From: an uncultured Erysipelotrichaceae bacterium
GTDB lineage: Bacteria > Bacillota_I > Bacilli_A > RFN20 > CAG-826
Length of the DNA: 10,515 nucleotides
NCBI GenBank assembly: GCA_902799855.1
Contig: CADCCA010000062.1
Span: forward strand, 1 to 10,515
Reading direction: 5' to 3'
Below are positions 1 through 6,584 of the stretch, one piece after another (within the stretch, counting starts at the first letter, position 1; each line of letters starts with the position of its first letter). The notes beneath the pieces are model-generated. The model was not told the DNA's origin. It saw nothing but the letters and a program-made list of their open reading frames with translations, and searched no databases. A program made the translations under genes and the position numbers.

Positions 1-50
1 GCCCATTTAGTGTACTCGTTAGCGAAGTCACTCGCGAATGCTCCTGTTTC
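1..50 (-). pseudogene. In-frame continuation of CotH copy 1 beyond its TAG codon
   Basis: Reading on past the TAG at 51-53 in the same frame gives ETGAFASDFANEYTKW with no further stop before the window edge. It aligns without gaps to ATEAFKTDFINEFERY in the second CotH protein at the right end. The TAG sits exactly where that paralogue has a Tyr codon, TAC. This stretch is therefore former or still readable CotH coding sequence, not a spacer. The true end of the gene lies to the left of the window. Confidence 0.75.
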
Positions 51-1898
51 CTAATTGATGTATTGAATGGCTTTTTCAAAGCAACCAGAATTATTAAATA
101 CGGAATAATAACGGTTAAACATGCTCTTATAGAAATCAGTTTGAGTTAATAGATATAACCAGGGGTTAAATTCGGTCATGCTACCACCAGATTGAGTGAT
201 GAAATCACCATCAGGTTTGTATTTGCCGTCTCTACTCTTGTTGCCTAAACCTAAGTCAAAGTCCCAAGGCGCTCCCACGGTTAAGCGGTTATGCGCAGCG
301 TTTTCTTTAAAGTCCACGAAGAGATAGAAGCTACCCCAACCACAGTCATAGTTCTTGCAGAACTCTTGTAAGACACAGGTCTTGAAAATAGAATCTAAAT
401 CTAAAACAGCGTTAAGTGTTTCAAATTGAGTGGTGTAAGGACTATCAATTAATTCGTTATTTTCATCTAAGATTTGTAGTTTTTCACCTTTCACAGCCTT
501 TTTGAAAAGTGTGAGAACGTTATTGATATAGTTTTTAATAAATGGGAATTGTTGTTCCCCATATACATCGGTTTTAACAACATATCCTTTATCGGTAATA
601 GTAACTCCGTTAATTTGATCGCCAGAGCCACCCCAGCCACCTCCCCAAGGGAAGCCGCCACCAGATGAACCATTACCAGTGGTGAACTTATATTCTTCTT
701 TTGACTGACCAGTTGTCACTAAGCCATCAATTTCAACGATATAACCAACATCAGTGCCTTCGTAATTTTCAGCTTCATTCACGCTGATTCTACCCATGTT
801 AGCTTGTTGTTGTTCTGCCACTAAATAAATACCACGGTATTCGCCGTTCATATAGACATTAACGTGTTGGAAATGGGAAGTGTAGTTACCGGAATGATTA
901 AATAAATCATTACCAAAGTTAAAAGCGGTAGCGTTTCTAAAATAGGAATAATCGAAGTTATCCGCCATTAAGACCCAACTCTTAAAGCCTTTACCTTCTG
1001 GTCCACCGTTAAGGCCAAGCATATTGATCTTTTTATCGAATTTTAATCGCCATGCTCTTTTATTAACTGAGGCTTGATTGGTGGAATTACCCCTCACTCT
1101 GATACCACCTGTCTTATTTTCAAAGTTCCATTTACCAGCGTTAGACATACTCGCTGTCATATTGGTGTATTCTTCTTTTTCTTTATAGTAAGGTTCTTCA
1201 CCTGTTTCAGTAGTGATATCAATGCGTGGAAGACCAACGTTTTCAACGATATTGATATTCGCATTGATTTCTTGAATGATATTACCATCTTGATCAACGA
1301 TTTTCGCGGTCGCTTCTTTAGAACCGATTTCAGTTAAAGAGTTATTTTCATAAATGACTTTTAAACCATAAGGAATCATGCCTTCGATATATAAATATTT
1401 AGGCTGACCATCATACATAAAAGTCTTATCCTCAAAAACGAATTCATCTAAATCGTAATAGAATTCTTCTTTAAATCCCCCGCAGTTAGGGCAAAATAAT
1501 CGTTTAACGCCTTTAGAAATGATGTTTGCAGGAAAAACGATTTCTTCCTCAATGACATGGTTATCGCATGTTTTTGGGTCATTTTTAAGTTCGTAATCTT
1601 CATTTAATAACGGAGAACCACTGACTGGTTGAGAAGATTGGCTGCTACTTTGTGATGATGAACTAGCGATACTTGATTTAGAGGAAGAAGATGATTCTTG
1701 ATTGCTTGAGCTACTATTAAGGCTAGAAGAAGCTTTGCTTGAACTATTTTCTTTAGAGGAAGTGGTTTGACTTGATGATTCTATATTTTGGCTAGAAGTA
1801 GAAGCACCTTGGCTTTCCCCTTGTACTTGATTACATCCACTAATCAAAATAGTTGCTAGAAAGATACCGATTAGTTTATTAATCTTATTCCCTTTCAT
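51..1898 (-). CDS. CotH-family lipoprotein (secreted CotH-kinase-like protein), interrupted by TAG
   Basis: A surface-anchored protein of the CotH kinase family, whose founding member in Bacillus phosphorylates spore-coat proteins on serine. Residues 1-22 are a lipoprotein signal peptide: lysines, a hydrophobic core, then lipobox LISGC with Cys22. About 35-95 is a very Ser-rich linker. Residues 111-139 hold CxxH and CxxC pairs that could bind zinc. About 148-218 looks like an MBG/Ig-type beta domain. From about 222 comes the CotH domain, with RVRGNST (267-273), RLKFDKK (284-290), VYMNGEYRGIYLVAE (348-362) and WDFDLGLGN (545-553), the last probably the acidic metal-binding motif. The ATG at 1898 follows AAGGGA by 6 nt. 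The frame stops at a TAG where the paralogue has Tyr, leaving out the C-terminal helices. The family call is firm; kinase activity and substrate are inferred. It could now be a pseudogene. Confidence 0.85.
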   Translation of the reverse strand: MKGNKINKLIGIFLATILISGCNQVQGESQGASTSSQNIESSSQTTSSKENSSSKASSSLNSSSSNQESSSSSKSSIASSSSQSSSQSSQPVSGSPLLNEDYELKNDPKTCDNHVIEEEIVFPANIISKGVKRLFCPNCGGFKEEFYYDLDEFVFEDKTFMYDGQPKYLYIEGMIPYGLKVIYENNSLTEIGSKEATAKIVDQDGNIIQEINANINIVENVGLPRIDITTETGEEPYYKEKEEYTNMTASMSNAGKWNFENKTGGIRVRGNSTNQASVNKRAWRLKFDKKINMLGLNGGPEGKGFKSWVLMADNFDYSYFRNATAFNFGNDLFNHSGNYTSHFQHVNVYMNGEYRGIYLVAEQQQANMGRISVNEAENYEGTDVGYIVEIDGLVTTGQSKEEYKFTTGNGSSGGGFPWGGGWGGSGDQINGVTITDKGYVVKTDVYGEQQFPFIKNYINNVLTLFKKAVKGEKLQILDENNELIDSPYTTQFETLNAVLDLDSIFKTCVLQEFCKNYDCGWGSFYLFVDFKENAAHNRLTVGAPWDFDLGLGNKSRDGKYKPDGDFITQSGGSMTEFNPWLYLLTQTDFYKSMFNRYYSVFNNSGCFEKAIQYIN

Positions 1899-1946
1899 AA
1901 AAAATCCCTTTCTTTATGATTTTGTAGTCATTGTATTAACAATTAC

Positions 1947-1975
1947 ATTATATTAAAGCGCTTATCTTTTGAAAA
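1947..1975 (-). promoter_or_regulatory. Putative promoter of CotH copy 1
   Basis: On the minus strand a perfect TATAAT (1947-1952) lies about 48 nt before the CotH start. A weak TTTTCA (1970-1975) stands 17 nt further up. The spacer carries the palindromic core AAGCGCTT directly against the -10 box, which resembles the centre of a CcpA cre site but lacks its outer bases. The -10 is convincing and the -35 is not. Confidence 0.5.
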
Positions 1976-2051
1976 ATAGACAATAATAGTGTGGTTTTAA
2001 GTTTGGTTTAAGCCTCAACTAACAAAACATTGTTATTGTTTATAAAAACAA

Positions 2052-2080
2052 TTAACTATTGCTAAAAAAATATGTATAAT
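2052..2080 (+). promoter_or_regulatory. Enolase promoter
   Basis: TTAACT (2052-2057) and a perfect TATAAT (2075-2080) are separated by 17 nt. A 7-bp inverted repeat, ATTGTTT and AAACAAT around a 4-nt loop (2035-2052), ends at the first base of the -35 box. The leader is about 25 nt and carries AAGGAG at 2097-2102. This looks like a strong constitutive sigma-A type promoter. Confidence 0.7.
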
Positions 2081-2112
2081 ATTGCCGGTCATATTTAAGG
2101 AGAACAAATTAA

Positions 2113-3411
<1,299 letters not shown>

Positions 3412-3433
3412 TTGATTAAAGATTAATGCTAAG

Positions 3434-3461
3434 AAGCTCTTGGAAAACCAAGGGCTTTTTT
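3434..3461 (+). terminator. Enolase rho-independent terminator
   Basis: A 10-bp stem AAGCTCTTGG / CCAAGGGCTT with one G-U pair and an AAAA loop is followed by a T run. It begins 22 nt after the enolase stop codon. Confidence 0.9.
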
Positions 3462-3506
3462 GTTGATAATTAATACACGCTCCTCCTATTTAATTAATAA
3501 AGGAAT

Positions 3507-3539
3507 AAAAAAACCGGCTCAAACGAGTCGGTATTTTTT
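3507..3539 (-). terminator. Terminator of the tRNA array, possibly bidirectional
   Basis: An 8-bp hairpin (3513-3520 with 3525-3532, 4-nt loop) is flanked by seven A on the left and six T on the right. On the minus strand it follows tRNA-Leu directly and ends in seven T, but one pair becomes an A-C mismatch. On the plus strand that pair is G-U, so it could also back up the enolase terminator. Confidence 0.75.
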
Positions 3540-3543
3540 AACG

Positions 3544-3630
3544 TGGTGCCCGGGACCGGAATCGAACCGGTACGGTATCGCTACCGCAGGATTTTAAGTC
3601 CTGTGCGTCTACCTATTCCGCCACCTGGGC
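3544..3630 (-). tRNA. tRNA-Leu(UAA)
   Basis: An 87-nt tRNA with encoded CCA. The acceptor is GCCCAGG paired with CCGGGC plus one G-U. The anticodon stem CAGGA/TCCTG encloses loop CTTAAAA, giving anticodon TAA. It has the long variable arm of a leucine tRNA and T loop TTCGATT. It is last in the array, 6 nt after tRNA-Lys. Confidence 0.96.
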
Positions 3631-3636
3631 ACTGTT

Positions 3637-3712
3637 TGGTCACTCTCTGGAGAATCGAACTCCAGACCCCTTGATTAAAAGTCAAGTGCTCTACCGGCTG
3701 AGCTAGAGAGTG
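3637..3712 (-). tRNA. tRNA-Lys(UUU)
   Basis: A 76-nt tRNA with encoded CCA, acceptor CACTCTC/GAGAGTG and anticodon loop CTTTTAA, giving TTT. Its 5' end lies 2-4 nt after the broken end of the tRNA-Gln fragment, so its normal upstream spacer has gone. Confidence 0.96.
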
Positions 3713-3714
3713 AA

Positions 3715-3754
3715 GGAGTCAAAGTCTGTTGCCTTACCGCTTGGCTATGCCCCT
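3715..3754 (-). pseudogene. Truncated tRNA-Gln(UUG), 5' half only
   Basis: On the minus strand AGGGGCATAGCCAAGCGGTA opens a typical tRNA-Gln: the 5' acceptor strand, a D arm, then anticodon stem ACAGA and loop CTTTGAC with anticodon TTG. The 3' anticodon strand should read TCTGT, but only TC is present before the sequence runs into the start of tRNA-Lys. The variable loop, T arm, 3' acceptor strand and CCA are all missing, and no matching 3' half is visible in the array. It cannot fold as a tRNA. It lies between tRNA-Tyr and tRNA-Lys, so the older array was probably Val-Tyr-Gln-Lys-Leu. Confidence 0.85.
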
Positions 3755-3763
3755 AAACCTTGA

Positions 3764-3849
3764 TGGTGGGAGGGGGCAGATTCGAACTGCCGAAACCAGT
3801 AGGTAGCAGATTTACAGTCTGCCGCGTTTAGCCTCTTCGCTACCCTCCC
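3764..3849 (-). tRNA. tRNA-Tyr(GUA)
   Basis: An 86-nt tRNA with encoded CCA, acceptor GGGAGGG/CCCTCCC, anticodon stem GCAGA/TCTGC around loop CTGTAAA (anticodon GTA), and the long variable arm of bacterial tyrosine tRNAs. Its first three G can also pair in a leader hairpin (3847-3862). The anticodon is GTA, so this is not an amber suppressor. Confidence 0.96.
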
Positions 3850-3879
3850 ATCTTGAGATGGGTTTCTTTTGCGCTTAAG

Positions 3880-3955
3880 TGGTGGATGCTGACGGGCTCG
3901 AACCGCCGACCCCCACCTTGTAAGGGTGATGCTCTCCCAGCTGAGCTAAGCATCC
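3880..3955 (-). tRNA. tRNA-Val(UAC)
   Basis: A 76-nt tRNA with encoded CCA, acceptor GGATGCT/AGCATCC, and anticodon loop CTTACAA (anticodon TAC) on a 5-bp stem ending CACC/GGTG. It is the first gene of the array, just after the promoter at 3975-4004. Confidence 0.96.
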
Positions 3956-3974
3956 GATAACAATGCGCTAAAAT

Positions 3975-4004
3975 AATATATCACTTTCATAAATATGTAG
4001 TCAA
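3975..4004 (-). promoter_or_regulatory. Promoter of the tRNA array
   Basis: On the minus strand TTGACT (3999-4004) and TATATT (3975-3980) are 18 nt apart, with an extended -10 TGA. The predicted start lies about 12 nt before tRNA-Val. This is the best-matching -35 and extended -10 pair in the window, as expected for stable RNA. Confidence 0.8.
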
Positions 4005-4006
4005 CG

Positions 4007-4036
4007 AAAAAAACGCCTTTTTTCAAAGCGCTTTTT
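4007..4036 (-). terminator. Probable terminator after glucose-6-phosphate isomerase
   Basis: An AT-rich hairpin with a CGC/GCG core, two bulged C and outer A5/T5 pairs lies 24 nt beyond the isomerase stop. On the minus strand it ends in seven T, directly before the -35 box of the tRNA promoter. The bulges make it weaker than the other terminators here. Confidence 0.6.
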
Positions 4037-4059
4037 CTAATCTAAACTAGTATATAGTT

Positions 4060-5256
4060 TTAGTATCCTTTTTTTCCTAAGAGGTGGAACATGTTTTTCT
4101 TATAGACTTCCACACCTGGTTGATTGAATGGGTTGATATCTAATAGATACGCACTCATCGCACAGGCTCTCATAAAGAAGTAGAAGAGATAGCCTAAATT
4201 AAAGGCATCTAATTTATCTAGATAAATGACGTTGCAAGGTACGCCGCCATCTTCATGGGCTTGTAATGTGCCTTCAAAGGCTTTTTGATTGACGTAAGCA
4301 AGGCTCTTACCTTCTAAATAATTAAGGCCGTCTAAATCATCCTTATCGTGAGGAATCTTCACATCTAATCTTGGTTCCATGACATTGATAATTGTTTCAA
4401 ATAATAATGGTGTACCATCTTGGATGTATTGACCTAAACTATGAAGATCGGTTGAGAAAGTCGCACTGCTTGGGAATAAGGCTTTATGTTCTTTACCTTC
4501 AGATTCACCAAATAATTGTTTAAGCCATTCACTAATTTGGCTCATTTGTGGTTCGTATGTGACATACATTTCTACTGGCTTATTATGATGGTACATATAA
4601 TCACGCATAACCGCGTATTGATAGCACTTGTTATCTTTAAGTGGCGCTGCTTCGATTTCTTTTCTTGCTTCATAAGCACCTTTAATCAAAGCATCAACAT
4701 CGATACCAGCGCACGCTAATGGGAAAGTACCAACTGCGGTAAATACGCTATATCTGCCACCGATATTTCCTGGAAGAACATATGTTGCGTAGCCTTCGTT
4801 ATTACAAAGTGTTTTTAAAGCACCTTTTTCTTTATCGGTTGTGGCGTAAATCGCTTTTCTTGCTTTTTCTTTACCAACTTGAGATTCGAGTAATTCTTTT
4901 AATAATCTAAAAGAGATACTTGTTTCAGTGGTGGTGCCACTTTTGGAAATGACATTAATAGCGAAGTTCTTACCTTTTAGGTAATCCATCACTTGGGCCA
5001 CATAGTTAGGAGAGAATGTTTGACCCATGAAAATGATTTCTAATTTGTCATCACTCTTTAAGCCGTTAAGCGCTTCTAAAGCGCATCTTGCGCCTAAATA
5101 TGAGCCGCCGATACCACAGACAACAAGGATATCGAAATGATCTCTTACATATTGAGCGTCTTTTTTGATTCTTTCTAACTCTTCTTTATCGTAATCTCTT
5201 GGCCAATCAACCCAACCTAAGAAATCATTTCCTAAGCCTGATTTATCCATAATCAT
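4060..5256 (-). CDS. pgi: Glucose-6-phosphate isomerase, start uncertain
   Basis: Interconverts glucose-6-phosphate and fructose-6-phosphate in the cytoplasm. Two SIS-type sugar-phosphate domains are visible: VVCGIGGSYLGA (45-56) and ISKSGTTTE (103-111), then signature GNIGGRYSVFTAVG (163-176), catalytic Glu251 in FGESEGKE, His272 in STDLHSLGQ, and the C-terminal signature NPFNQPGVEVYKKN with Lys386. At 398 residues it is some 35-50 short of Bacillus-type enzymes, all at the N terminus. The frame stays open upstream and reads NEEILKGYENDVARINK, which fits the missing N-terminal helix, but it meets the S1 gene without an ATG, GTG or TTG. No ribosome site precedes the ATG at 5256, so I give this start only as the first usual codon. 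It lies 49 nt after the S1 gene and is probably co-transcribed with it. Confidence 0.93.
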   Translation of the reverse strand: MIMDKSGLGNDFLGWVDWPRDYDKEELERIKKDAQYVRDHFDILVVCGIGGSYLGARCALEALNGLKSDDKLEIIFMGQTFSPNYVAQVMDYLKGKNFAINVISKSGTTTETSISFRLLKELLESQVGKEKARKAIYATTDKEKGALKTLCNNEGYATYVLPGNIGGRYSVFTAVGTFPLACAGIDVDALIKGAYEARKEIEAAPLKDNKCYQYAVMRDYMYHHNKPVEMYVTYEPQMSQISEWLKQLFGESEGKEHKALFPSSATFSTDLHSLGQYIQDGTPLLFETIINVMEPRLDVKIPHDKDDLDGLNYLEGKSLAYVNQKAFEGTLQAHEDGGVPCNVIYLDKLDAFNLGYLFYFFMRACAMSAYLLDINPFNQPGVEVYKKNMFHLLGKKGY

Positions 5257-5305
5257 CTTGTTAATACGGGCGACGTCATTTTCGTAACCCTTTAAAATTT
5301 CCTCA

Positions 5306-5578
5306 TTAATAATGATTGGTGTGAGAAGAATAGGCCTCTTCTGGCGGAACTTGTTTATAAGACACTCTTAAAAAGCCATTATCTTTATCAATAGTGAGCA
5401 CTTTGACTTTGATTTCATCGCCCACTGAACCATATTTTTCAATATCACGGACAAAGGAATCAGATATTTCACTGATATGTAATAAACCAGTCACGCCATC
5501 ATCAAAAGACATGAAAAGCGCATATGGTTTCACATTATAAACTTTCCCTATAATTAATTGACCGACTTGATACTCCAT
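5306..5578 (-). CDS. Small S1-domain RNA-binding protein (CvfD/YugI type)
   Basis: A single S1 RNA-binding domain fills most of this 90-residue protein: VGQLIIGKVYNVKPYALFM, then GLLHISEISDSFVRDIEKY, VGDEIKVKVLTID and FLRVSYK, all in the usual S1 order. A short acidic and polar tail follows. Proteins of this size and layout in Bacilli (YugI/GSP13, CvfD) bind the 30S ribosome or mRNA and affect translation and stress responses; that role here is inferred. I start at the ATG at 5578, which matches where relatives begin. An in-frame TTG six codons earlier (5596) has no ribosome site. The gene follows the HAD terminator, so it likely starts a new unit with the isomerase downstream. Confidence 0.85.
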   Translation of the reverse strand: MEYQVGQLIIGKVYNVKPYALFMSFDDGVTGLLHISEISDSFVRDIEKYGSVGDEIKVKVLTIDKDNGFLRVSYKQVPPEEAYSSHTNHY

Positions 5579-5596
5579 AAGACTAGGCTCACTCAA

Positions 5597-5605
5597 ATAA
5601 TAGCA
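5597..5605 (-). promoter_or_regulatory. Possible extended -10 promoter of the S1-isomerase unit
   Basis: TGCTATTAT on the minus strand is an extended -10 element between the HAD terminator and the S1 gene. No good -35 is visible. If it is used, the leader before the ATG at 5578 would be only about 10-12 nt, and the upstream TTG would be excluded as a start. Confidence 0.35.
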
Positions 5606-5610
5606 CTTGA

Positions 5611-5639
5611 GTAAAAGAAAAGGTAGACAAAACTACCTT
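5611..5639 (-). terminator. Terminator of the HAD gene, overlapping its stop codon
   Basis: A perfect 7-bp stem AAGGTAG/CTACCTT with a 6-nt loop is followed by the T-rich tail TTTCTTTTA. The first two stem bases are the last two bases of the HAD gene's TAA stop, so hairpin and coding end are fused. The T tract is interrupted, so some readthrough into the S1 gene is possible. Confidence 0.75.
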
Positions 5640-6468
5640 ACTTGTTGGCGAGAACCTTTTCTTTTCTCTCTAATTTTTCTTGTACAGAGATGAGGTCAAT
5701 CAACATTTTGACAACCTTATCCATCTCACCGTTAGCGCTATAATCAGCTTCAACGATGAAGTCGCAGCGGTTATCATCATAAATCTGTTGCACGACATCC
5801 TTGTTTTCTTTTGGGTGAACAGCAATGCTATGTCCGCCACTCTTTTTCACTAATGTCATAGATGGAATATCAGTCATTCCATCACCCACATAGATGATGT
5901 TTTTATAACTAACACGACGATCAACACTCTTTTCATTAACGCCAGCGTCATCAGTTGGTTTCACTGCACCTTTAGAGATACGATAGAAGAACTGCGTTTT
6001 TTGGGTGAAGTTTATTGCCATCTTTGGCCAAATCGCTTCCCCGTTTTCATCATAGAGATATTCACAACCATAAACTTGTGTGAATTCATCAATAATGGAA
6101 CAGCCTTCAACAATCTCTTTTGTGCCACTAGAGACTAAGTAGTGCTCTACTTTAATTCCTCTTTCATTAGCGTAGTCATTGATTCTTTTAAACCAAGTAC
6201 TGACACCAGGATAAAACTTGATGTCTTTACCGCATTCTTTTAAGTACTCTTTTGTGACCTTAATGCCTTTTTCTTTAGCGAATTTCAGCATGCAGTACAT
6301 ATAAGAAAGGATTCTTTCGACTTCGTATTTAGAAGATAATTTTCCGGTTTCACCCCAGAATTCTTCAGGTGTCATTCCTAAATTTGGAATGAAAGCATAA
6401 TTTTGCATATCCGTTGTCGATAACGTTTTATCAAAATCATACATAATAGCAACAATTGGTTTTCCCAT
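5638..6468 (-). CDS. HAD-superfamily phosphatase, phosphoserine-phosphatase-like
   Basis: A 276-residue cytoplasmic HAD hydrolase. Motif I is DFDKTLST with nucleophile Asp11 and Asp13; motif II is SSGT (113-116); Lys157 in FTQKTQFF may be the motif III lysine; motif IV is GDGMTDIPS with Asp196 and Asp200. A helical cap fills about residues 18-90, as in class I enzymes of the phosphoserine phosphatase and MtnX type. Such proteins remove phosphate from small metabolites through an aspartyl-phosphate. The substrate cannot be read from the sequence. The ATG at 6468 follows GAGGT by 7 nt. The gene has its own promoter, overlapped by a perfect palindrome, and its own terminator. It is therefore probably a single-gene regulated unit, divergent from the LemA-like gene. 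Confidence 0.88.
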   Translation of the reverse strand: MGKPIVAIMYDFDKTLSTTDMQNYAFIPNLGMTPEEFWGETGKLSSKYEVERILSYMYCMLKFAKEKGIKVTKEYLKECGKDIKFYPGVSTWFKRINDYANERGIKVEHYLVSSGTKEIVEGCSIIDEFTQVYGCEYLYDENGEAIWPKMAINFTQKTQFFYRISKGAVKPTDDAGVNEKSVDRRVSYKNIIYVGDGMTDIPSMTLVKKSGGHSIAVHPKENKDVVQQIYDDNRCDFIVEADYSANGEMDKVVKMLIDLISVQEKLERKEKVLANK

Positions 6469-6485
6469 ATATATAACCTCGAAGA

Positions 6486-6510
6486 AATATTATCATGCAA
6501 CGATAATATT
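6486..6510. promoter_or_regulatory. Perfect 9-bp palindrome, likely operator
   Basis: AATATTATC and GATAATATT flank a 7-nt centre (ATGCAAC). The repeat fills the spacer of the HAD promoter and five of the six bases of its -10 box, so a protein bound here would block RNA polymerase. It lies 40 nt from the -35 box of the divergent LemA-like gene. The regulator is unknown. Confidence 0.6.
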
Positions 6511-6516
6511 AGTCAA
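6487..6516 (-). promoter_or_regulatory. Promoter of the HAD phosphatase gene
   Basis: TTGACT (6511-6516) and TAATAT (6487-6492) are 18 nt apart on the minus strand, placing the start of transcription near 6480. The ribosome site GAGGT (6476-6480) would then sit at the very 5' end of the message. Confidence 0.7.
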
Positions 6517-6549
6517 CTTTATGAGTATTCATCTTGCTTATCAGTATCA

Positions 6550-6577
6550 TTGCTTTATTTTAAAGTTGTGGTAATAT
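6550..6577 (+). promoter_or_regulatory. Promoter of the LemA-like/oligopeptidase unit
   Basis: TTGCTT (6550-6555) and TAATAT (6572-6577) are 16 nt apart, with an extended -10 TGG. Transcription would start at about 6583-6585, on or next to the ATG of the LemA-like gene. Confidence 0.6.
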
Positions 6578-6584
6578 CTAGCAT

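Noticed and set aside
51..53. TAG reassigned to an amino acid genome-wide
   Set aside because: The second CotH gene ends at a TAG where the protein looks complete, no tRNA in the window has a CUA anticodon, and all other complete genes stop at TAA.
1074..1337. Open plus-strand frame of 87 codons opposite CotH copy 1
   Set aside because: It is a shadow of the CotH coding strand, is rich in Phe and Asp from reversed codons, and has no ribosome site. Similar shadows at 491-673, 2109-2420, 2958-3179, 4516-4719 and 9267-9470 were dropped for the same reason.
1993..2012. Near-direct repeat GGTTTTAAG / GGTTTAAG in the CotH-enolase spacer, 12 nt apart
   Set aside because: Two short AT-rich copies, one with an extra base, are expected by chance in this composition, and they lie outside both core promoters.
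3544..3754. A split or permuted tRNA-Gln whose 3' half might lie later in the array
   Set aside because: No free T arm or TGCCCCT-type acceptor strand with CCA occurs between the fragment and the array terminator. The TGCCC before tRNA-Leu is that tRNA's own 5' end plus a spacer base.
5296..5314. Programmed +1 frameshift fusing the S1 protein to the isomerase
   Set aside because: The frames fit, but the TAT-TAA site does not allow good re-pairing of tRNA-Tyr after a +1 slip, and no stimulatory element is visible. Kept only as one option for the missing isomerase start.
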